This document shows positions 42,817 to 47,299 of a stretch of DNA of 47,299 bases, piece after piece. The notes beneath the pieces are model-generated. The model was not told the DNA's origin. It worked only from the letters and a program-made list of their open reading frames with translations, and ran no database searches. Position numbers and translations under genes: made by a program. Each line of letters opens with the position of its first letter. Within the stretch, counting starts at the first letter, position 1. Source of the stretch: an uncultured Collinsella sp. (GTDB lineage Bacteria; Actinomycetota; Coriobacteriia; Coriobacteriales; Coriobacteriaceae); assembly GCA_900541145.1 (NCBI GenBank), contig UQIH01000019.1, positions 1 to 47,299 of the forward strand, read 5' to 3'.

Positions 42817-43365
42817 TTACGAATAAACCTCCGGTTTCAAAATGCCCAGATACGGAAGGTTACGATAGCGCTCGGCATAGTCGAGGCCGTAGCCCACCAC
42901 AAAGGCATCGGGGCAATGGGTTCCAACATACTTGGGCGTGATGGCCGAGACGCGGTCCTCAACGTCCTTCCACAGGAAGGCGGCGACCTCCAGAGAAGCG
43001 GGCTTGCGGCTCTCGAGGTTCTTCATCAGATACTTGAGCGTCAGGCCCGAGTCCAGAATGTCCTCGACGATCAGCACGTCGCGACCACGGATGTCGATAT
43101 CCAGGTCCTTAATGATACGCACGATGCCCGAAGACTTCACACCGTCGCCATAGCTCGAAACAGCCATGAAATCGATGTTGGTCGGCAGCTCGATCTTGCG
43201 CATCAGATCGCCCATAAAGACAACAGCGCCGCGCAGAACCGCGATCAGCACCAGATCCTTACCAGCATAGTCGCGAGTAATCTCCTCGCCCAGGCGAGAA
43301 ACGATACCGTCGATATCCTCCTGCGTAAACAGAACCTTCTCGATATCCGGATGTTGAGAAGCCAT
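42817..43365 (-). CDS. hpt: Hypoxanthine phosphoribosyltransferase
   Basis: This 182-residue type I phosphoribosyltransferase has PRPP-binding motif VLIVEDILDSG (Glu101, Asp102, Asp105 region) and the flexible-loop SYG motif. It salvages hypoxanthine and guanine to IMP and GMP. AAAGGG precedes ATG 43365. It lies between tilS and ftsH on the same strand, with a 147-base gap after tilS that may hold its own promoter (TAGAAT on the minus strand near 43425). Confidence 0.95.
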   Translation of the reverse strand: MASQHPDIEKVLFTQEDIDGIVSRLGEEITRDYAGKDLVLIAVLRGAVVFMGDLMRKIELPTNIDFMAVSSYGDGVKSSGIVRIIKDLDIDIRGRDVLIVEDILDSGLTLKYLMKNLESRKPASLEVAAFLWKDVEDRVSAITPKYVGTHCPDAFVVGYGLDYAERYRNLPYLGILKPEVYS

Positions 43366-43512
43366 GACAACCCTTTCTTGTGCTTAATCGCCCACACACC
43401 GCCGTATGGACGCGAACTACACATTCTAGCAGCGCACGGGGTATATTTTCCAGCCCGCGCACCATCAGCGCGGGAATACCGTCAACGCCGCACAGAAAAG
43501 CTGGGCGAGGGG

Positions 43513-45051
43513 CTAATCCGCATCGACCACACGAAGCAGATATGCCACGCGCGTTGCGGCTGTGCACTTAAAACGCTCGTCCGCGCGAACTCCGGCGACC
43601 CACACCACGGCACCTCCCGGCGCCGTCCTCACCATGGGCACGCCGGCGCGCTCGGAAACGGGAATGCGAGCCTCGCCTAGCAAGTCGGATACTTTCTTGC
43701 TTCGGCCACTCATCCCTAACGGGCACATCACGTCTCCCGGTGCGGGACCGTCCACCCACAGGCGCGCCAATCGCGCCTCGACAGGGATCTCGCCACGCGA
43801 GCCCGCCAGGATCCGCTCACTATCGCTGTCGGCAAAACCCAAGGCAGCCGCGTCTACCAAAGCTGTCACTTCCCCGGCAGCCGCAAGCTCACGGGCGCGG
43901 CGCACGATATCGCATCCCGGCTCAACGGCCATCGGCTCTGCGACCAGCATGCGCCCCCCGCCCAACGGCAAACGACCGGGTATGGTAATCCAGTCCGCAA
44001 CCAGCCCCTCACGAGCCGCCGGCGCCTTAAACGCTAGCATGCCAAACTCGACGCGCGCGTCAATTCCCGCCGGAAGCGTGACCGAGCCTGTGCCTTCGGC
44101 AACGCAGGAAAGGACTCGCTCCACATGTCGCATCTCTGGACGAGCGCCCGGATCGATGCGTTTGATCGCCAGTCGCACGATGCGCCGCGCGATTACCACC
44201 TCGGCCGCAGCAAGGCGTCTGGCATTGAGCACTAGCGCGCCCGCCGCCTCCTTGCGCAGGCAGCTTCGAAACGCCTGTGCCGACAGCTGGGATAGAAACG
44301 CATCTTCGTCACCCAAGATCTCACAGGCGGCGCCAATCGTCTTGCACACGCTCGCATTACGCTGTGCCACCACTGGCATTACCCGATGGCGCACGTAGTT
44401 TCGCAGATACGAGATATCCTCATTGCTCTCGTCTTCACGCCACGGCTGACCATGTACCTGTAGATAGCCCACGAGCTCGCCATGAGTTAGGTCGAGCAAG
44501 GGACGCACCACGATATTCCTCCGGCGAGGAATGCTCGATAGACCAGCGGGCCCCGAACCCTTAATCGCGTTCATCAAAAACGTTTCCGCGCGATCCGAAG
44601 ACGTGTGCGCGGTGCAGATACGAGCCGCCGTTCGCGGTGCCCCCGTCTGGGCGCAGAGTTCGCGAACATACCTCCGCGCCGCGGCATAGCGCACCTCGCG
44701 GGCCGCGGCCTCAATATTGCCCGACTCCCCATCAAAATAAGCGTGCTCCACACACAGCGGTAAACCATATTGCGCGCAGAGCTCACGCACAAAGGCCTCG
44801 TCGCCATCGGACGCCTTGCCGCGCAGATGATGGTTTACATGCAGCACATGCAGGCGCTCGCGAGCAATGGGGGCAACACCGCGTCCGTCTTGGATATCCA
44901 GCTTTGATGTGCACGCCATAAGAAGCAGTGCCGTCGAGTCCGCGCCGCCTGATACCATGAGCACGACAGGAGCTGCCTGCTGCCTCGTCCGGGTCTCATC
45001 GACTGCCCCAGGCACGGCATGGTGTCCGTAATGCTGTGATACCGTTGGCAT
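43513..45051 (-). CDS. tilS: tRNA(Ile)-lysidine synthase
   Basis: This 512-residue N-type ATP pyrophosphatase has PP-loop SGGADS (34-39), HVNHHLRG, TAHTSSDRAET and the substrate-binding region PLLDLTHGEL...DESN. The N-terminal half holds the synthase core. A middle helical domain and a C-terminal TilS_C-like domain follow. It converts C34 of tRNA-Ile(CAU) to lysidine so that it reads AUA, an essential step. AGGAGG precedes ATG 45051. It is divergent from the MBL hydrolase gene and heads the tilS-hpt-ftsH cluster. Confidence 0.95.
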   Translation of the reverse strand: MPTVSQHYGHHAVPGAVDETRTRQQAAPVVLMVSGGADSTALLLMACTSKLDIQDGRGVAPIARERLHVLHVNHHLRGKASDGDEAFVRELCAQYGLPLCVEHAYFDGESGNIEAAAREVRYAAARRYVRELCAQTGAPRTAARICTAHTSSDRAETFLMNAIKGSGPAGLSSIPRRRNIVVRPLLDLTHGELVGYLQVHGQPWREDESNEDISYLRNYVRHRVMPVVAQRNASVCKTIGAACEILGDEDAFLSQLSAQAFRSCLRKEAAGALVLNARRLAAAEVVIARRIVRLAIKRIDPGARPEMRHVERVLSCVAEGTGSVTLPAGIDARVEFGMLAFKAPAAREGLVADWITIPGRLPLGGGRMLVAEPMAVEPGCDIVRRARELAAAGEVTALVDAAALGFADSDSERILAGSRGEIPVEARLARLWVDGPAPGDVMCPLGMSGRSKKVSDLLGEARIPVSERAGVPMVRTAPGGAVVWVAGVRADERFKCTAATRVAYLLRVVDAD

Positions 45052-45099
45052 TCGCTTCCTCCTTTATTCGTCCGCACCCATTGTATCCTTTGGAATCTT

Positions 45100-45909
45100 A
45101 TGTCTTGCCTGCACCTTCATATCCTCGGCAGTGGCTCTAAAGGCAACTGCGCACTCATCGAGGGCCCGCAGGGGCTCATTATGGTCGATGACGGACTGTC
45201 TCGCCGCGAGACATTAAAGCGCATGGCAGAACTGGGGCTCTCGGCAGACAACGTCTCGGCTCTTCTCATTACTCATGAGCATAGCGATCACATCAAGGGC
45301 CTCGATGTCTGGTGCAAGCACTGGCACGGCCCCCTCTTTGCCACCAGGGGCACTCTTTCGAGCAAAGAAAATCTTTCGCATCTGCCTGTCGAGGAATTCG
45401 ATCCCGGTGACACCCTATCCATTGCCGGCATCCACGTGCAAACCTACTCAACGTCACACGATGTCATCAATCCAGTCGGCTATCGATTCGACACCCTCGA
45501 TGATTCCATCGGTTTTGCCACCGACACCGGAGAGCTATCGAGCCAAGCCATGAACACCCTCAAAGATTGTCGAGTCCTCGCACTCGAAAGCAACCACGAT
45601 GTGACCATGCTGCGCGAGGGAGAATATCCCCGCTTTCTTCAGGAGCGCATCCTGTCTGCAAGGGGACACCTCTCCAATGGCCAAGCCGCCGAAGCCGCGC
45701 GCGAACTTGTTACCGAACGCACCGAACAGCTCATTGCCATGCATATCAGCCAAGATAACAATCGTCCGAGCCTTACCGTCAAAAGCTATGCCAAAGCTCT
45801 GACCGCAACCCTGGATGACGAGGTCGGCAGCTCCGCAACCCTTCTCCAAGGATCGCGAAAACTCTCGATACGCCCCGCAAGCCAGCATCGGCCAGTAACC
45901 ATTCAATAG
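45100..45909 (+). CDS. MBL-fold metallohydrolase, YycJ/WalJ family
   Basis: This 269-residue metallo-beta-lactamase fold protein has metal motif THEHSDH (58-64), GSGSKGN at the N-terminus and SNHD plus RGHLSN further on, the pattern of the WalJ (YycJ) exonuclease family. In Firmicutes WalJ is encoded with the WalRK system and has roles in DNA repair and cell-wall coordination. Here no walRK genes are nearby. The ribosome site is weak (TTGGA). It is divergent from tilS. Confidence 0.9.
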   Translation: MSCLHLHILGSGSKGNCALIEGPQGLIMVDDGLSRRETLKRMAELGLSADNVSALLITHEHSDHIKGLDVWCKHWHGPLFATRGTLSSKENLSHLPVEEFDPGDTLSIAGIHVQTYSTSHDVINPVGYRFDTLDDSIGFATDTGELSSQAMNTLKDCRVLALESNHDVTMLREGEYPRFLQERILSARGHLSNGQAAEAARELVTERTEQLIAMHISQDNNRPSLTVKSYAKALTATLDDEVGSSATLLQGSRKLSIRPASQHRPVTIQ

Positions 45910-45918
45910 ACTGTCCTA

Positions 45919-45970
45919 GACAGCAAAAGGGGCCGAGAATCGCTTCCCAGCCCCTTTTGCTGTCTTTTAA
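45919..45970 (+). terminator. Terminator after the MBL hydrolase gene
   Basis: 15-bp perfect arms (GACAGCAAAAGGGGC) at 45919-45933 and 45950-45964, followed by TTTTAA. A long A/T-rich stem base may allow bidirectional use with hsp20. Confidence 0.85.
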
Positions 45971-45991
45971 TAGCGCAGAACACCAACGAAG

Positions 45992-46423
45992 TTAGTCGAT
46001 GGAGATCTTCGTAACGTTCTTCTTCTCGACGATCTTGGGGACCGTAACGGTCAGGATGCCGTCAGCGTACTTAGCCGAGAGGCCCTCGCTCGAAGCGTCC
46101 TTTAGATACACGCCACGCGTCGCGCTGTACGAGCTGAACTCCTTCTGCAGGAAGTTCTTGCCCTCGTTCTCCTCGTCTTCCTCGACATTCACGCTAATGG
46201 ACAGACGACCCTCGTTAAGCTCGACATCGATATCGTCCTTGGCGACGCCGGTCAGATAAGCCTTGACCTCATAGCCGTCGCCCTTATCCTCAACGTCAAC
46301 GGGAAACGCCTTGGAAGCAATCGAGTTGTTTGCAAGGTCAGTCATATCATCAAACAGATCGAACAGCGAGCTAGCAGAAGGACGAACGCCAAAAACCGAA
46401 CGATAAGGAACCATGCTTGCCAT
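45992..46423 (-). CDS. Small heat-shock protein, Hsp20/alpha-crystallin family
   Basis: This 143-residue ATP-independent chaperone has an N-terminal arm (SLFDLFDDM), an alpha-crystallin domain (about 40-135: PVDVEDKGDGYEVKAYLTG...GILTVTVPK) and a short tail. The C-terminal I-x-I-like motif reads ISID. It holds unfolding proteins in oligomers during stress. AAAGGAG precedes ATG 46423, and the upstream extension in frame is non-coding. The upstream region has palindromes but no clear CIRCE or HAIR element. Confidence 0.94.
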   Translation of the reverse strand: MASMVPYRSVFGVRPSASSLFDLFDDMTDLANNSIASKAFPVDVEDKGDGYEVKAYLTGVAKDDIDVELNEGRLSISVNVEEDEENEGKNFLQKEFSSYSATRGVYLKDASSEGLSAKYADGILTVTVPKIVEKKNVTKISID

Positions 46424-46574
46424 GTTTACCACTCCTTTTAAGGACTGCCGAGTCATCTTCTAGGTGACTGGGACTTCTTTTGACGCTCTTATATATGCCC
46501 ACCCAGTGCTCATATATACATCGACTATAAAGTTTTTTGAGTCTAGTACTATAAGTATATCTAAGTGTGTTTGA

Positions 46575-46612
46575 CTCAGGTTTTAATAAGGTTAAGGTTC
46601 TTTGAACCTGAG
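46575..46612. promoter_or_regulatory. Palindromes between hsp20 and the tail-anchored protein gene
   Basis: CTCAGGTT (46575-46582) pairs with AACCTGAG (46605-46612). Inside it, AGGTTC-TTT-GAACCT (46595-46609) is a tight palindrome. The surrounding DNA is strongly AT-rich. It may be an operator for the divergent pair. Confidence 0.45.
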
Positions 46613-46700
46613 CTTAAATAACAAGTATGTTCACAGCTACAAATAGCAAGGGGCTTACAATGAGCGCGTACACGTTGTTGGTAACGAGCTAAAGGGCATC

Positions 46701-47168
46701 ATGGACGACCAAAACCAGAACAAAATGTTTATGCCGACGCAGGGGGAAGATACTTCCACGCAGCCGCCGCGGTTCCATCGCCCCCACATCTCGCAAGAGC
46801 CCATTAATGATCCGGAGCCCGAGTATGTGACGAGAAATCGATATCAAACGCTCGAGGATGCCCAAACGGGACGTAAACATATGGGCGTCGCCTCGGGAGA
46901 CCCTGTATATCTGAAAGACGCACCATTATCTAAAAACAGCGCAGCTAGTGATGAGCCGATGAAAGCATCCGCCACTCATCGACAAAGAGGTCCTCGACCA
47001 AAGCAAACCTTGACGCATTCGGCTCGCTATCTCGAAACGCCAAAACAGGGAAAATCAATCTTCGTTTCGACAAGTAAACGACGCAAGCAGCATCGACTGA
47101 CAATCCTGCTTTTGATCATTGCAGTCATAGCAGTTGCCCTTGTTATTCGATTTATTTTCTTTAAATAA
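46701..47168 (+). CDS. Predicted tail-anchored membrane protein of unknown function
   Basis: This is a 155-residue protein. Residues 1-125 are polar, Pro/Gln/Lys-rich and probably disordered. A basic stretch (KRRKQHR) leads into a C-terminal hydrophobic segment (LTILLLIIAVIAVALVIRFI) with only a few residues after it, as in tail-anchored proteins. AAAGGG precedes ATG 46701. It is more AT-rich than neighbouring genes. No family is recognised. Confidence 0.7.
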   Translation: MDDQNQNKMFMPTQGEDTSTQPPRFHRPHISQEPINDPEPEYVTRNRYQTLEDAQTGRKHMGVASGDPVYLKDAPLSKNSAASDEPMKASATHRQRGPRPKQTLTHSARYLETPKQGKSIFVSTSKRRKQHRLTILLLIIAVIAVALVIRFIFFK

Positions 47169-47230
47169 AAGCTCAATACCAAAAACGATAAGATCGTCTG
47201 GTGTAAATGAGTCATTTACGCCCGGTAAAC

Positions 47231-47264
47231 GCAAAAAAGGGGGAGGCCGCGAGGCCTCCCCCTT
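47231..47264 (-). terminator. Terminator for the gene beyond the right edge
   Basis: 12-bp arms AAGGGGGAGGCC (47237-47248) and 47253-47264, with TTTTTTG following on the minus strand. It probably serves both convergent genes. Confidence 0.85.
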
Positions 47265-47270
47265 CTCAGT

Positions 47271-47299
47271 TCAAGCGTACGGCTCGGTGCCGTCCACCG
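47271..47299 (-). CDS. C-terminal end of a gene running off the window
   Basis: On the minus strand the last codons read ...VDGTEPYA and then TGA at 47271-47273, just before a strong terminator. This is too short to identify. Confidence 0.35.

Overview
The window looks like chromosome from a high-GC Coriobacteriia gut bacterium, most likely Collinsella. The basis is GC-rich coding sequence, the gene content (a TadA/glycerate kinase fusion, an EF-G-like paralogue, a tilS-hpt-ftsH operon, split transketolase, many LacI/GntR/MarR regulators) and intergenic repeats of a kind I associate with this group. No phage, plasmid, CRISPR array or intact insertion sequence was seen. The first 44 bases are Illumina Nextera library sequence, so genomic DNA starts at 45.

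Layout. 45-482: repeat-rich intergenic DNA at the contig edge. 483-6225: tadA/glycerate kinase fusion, tRNA-Ser(UGA), TetR regulator, LemA, ilvE and a DedA protein. 6449-7153: cysE. 7268-11500: a MarR-controlled heterodimeric ABC exporter. 11680-17088: a small unknown protein, a nitroreductase, a membrane protein, a degenerate sigma-54-type regulator, a YeiH-family transporter and a GntR regulator. 17201-22286: glmS, a LacI regulator, a HAD phosphatase and larE. 22287-23068: a gene-poor stretch with several repeats and a gene remnant. 23069-30586: a sugar operon (PTS EIIBC, GatZ-like protein, transaldolase, split transketolase, EIIA) with a divergent LacI regulator. 30706-36460: secreted nuclease, EF-G-like GTPase and a polar amino acid ABC importer. 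36799-47168: RlmD/TrmA-like methyltransferase, PHP phosphatase, aminotransferase, ftsH-hpt-tilS, a WalJ-type hydrolase, Hsp20 and a tail-anchored protein.

The most coherent metabolic unit is the operon at 23069-29160. A fructose-type PTS would import and phosphorylate a ketohexose or polyol. The GatZ-like protein has no GatY partner in the window and may act alone as an epimerase. The transaldolase carries the Glu/Phe signature of true transaldolases, and with the two transketolase halves it could feed hexulose 6-phosphate into pentose phosphates. The EIIBC gene carries a one-base frameshift in a run of six G.

The most interesting non-coding signal is a roughly 150-nt element present three times (12793-12949, 22288-22466, 26113-26261). 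Each copy begins within a few bases of a stop codon and lies on the same strand as the gene it follows. Each folds into a short hairpin followed by a long branched hairpin, with compensatory base-pair changes between copies. A compact pseudoknot candidate at 27612-27671 inside the sugar operon, a 35-bp perfect inverted repeat at 36553-36691, a family of GGGACAG-core palindromes and a cluster of ten TAGAGAG heptamers also deserve attention.
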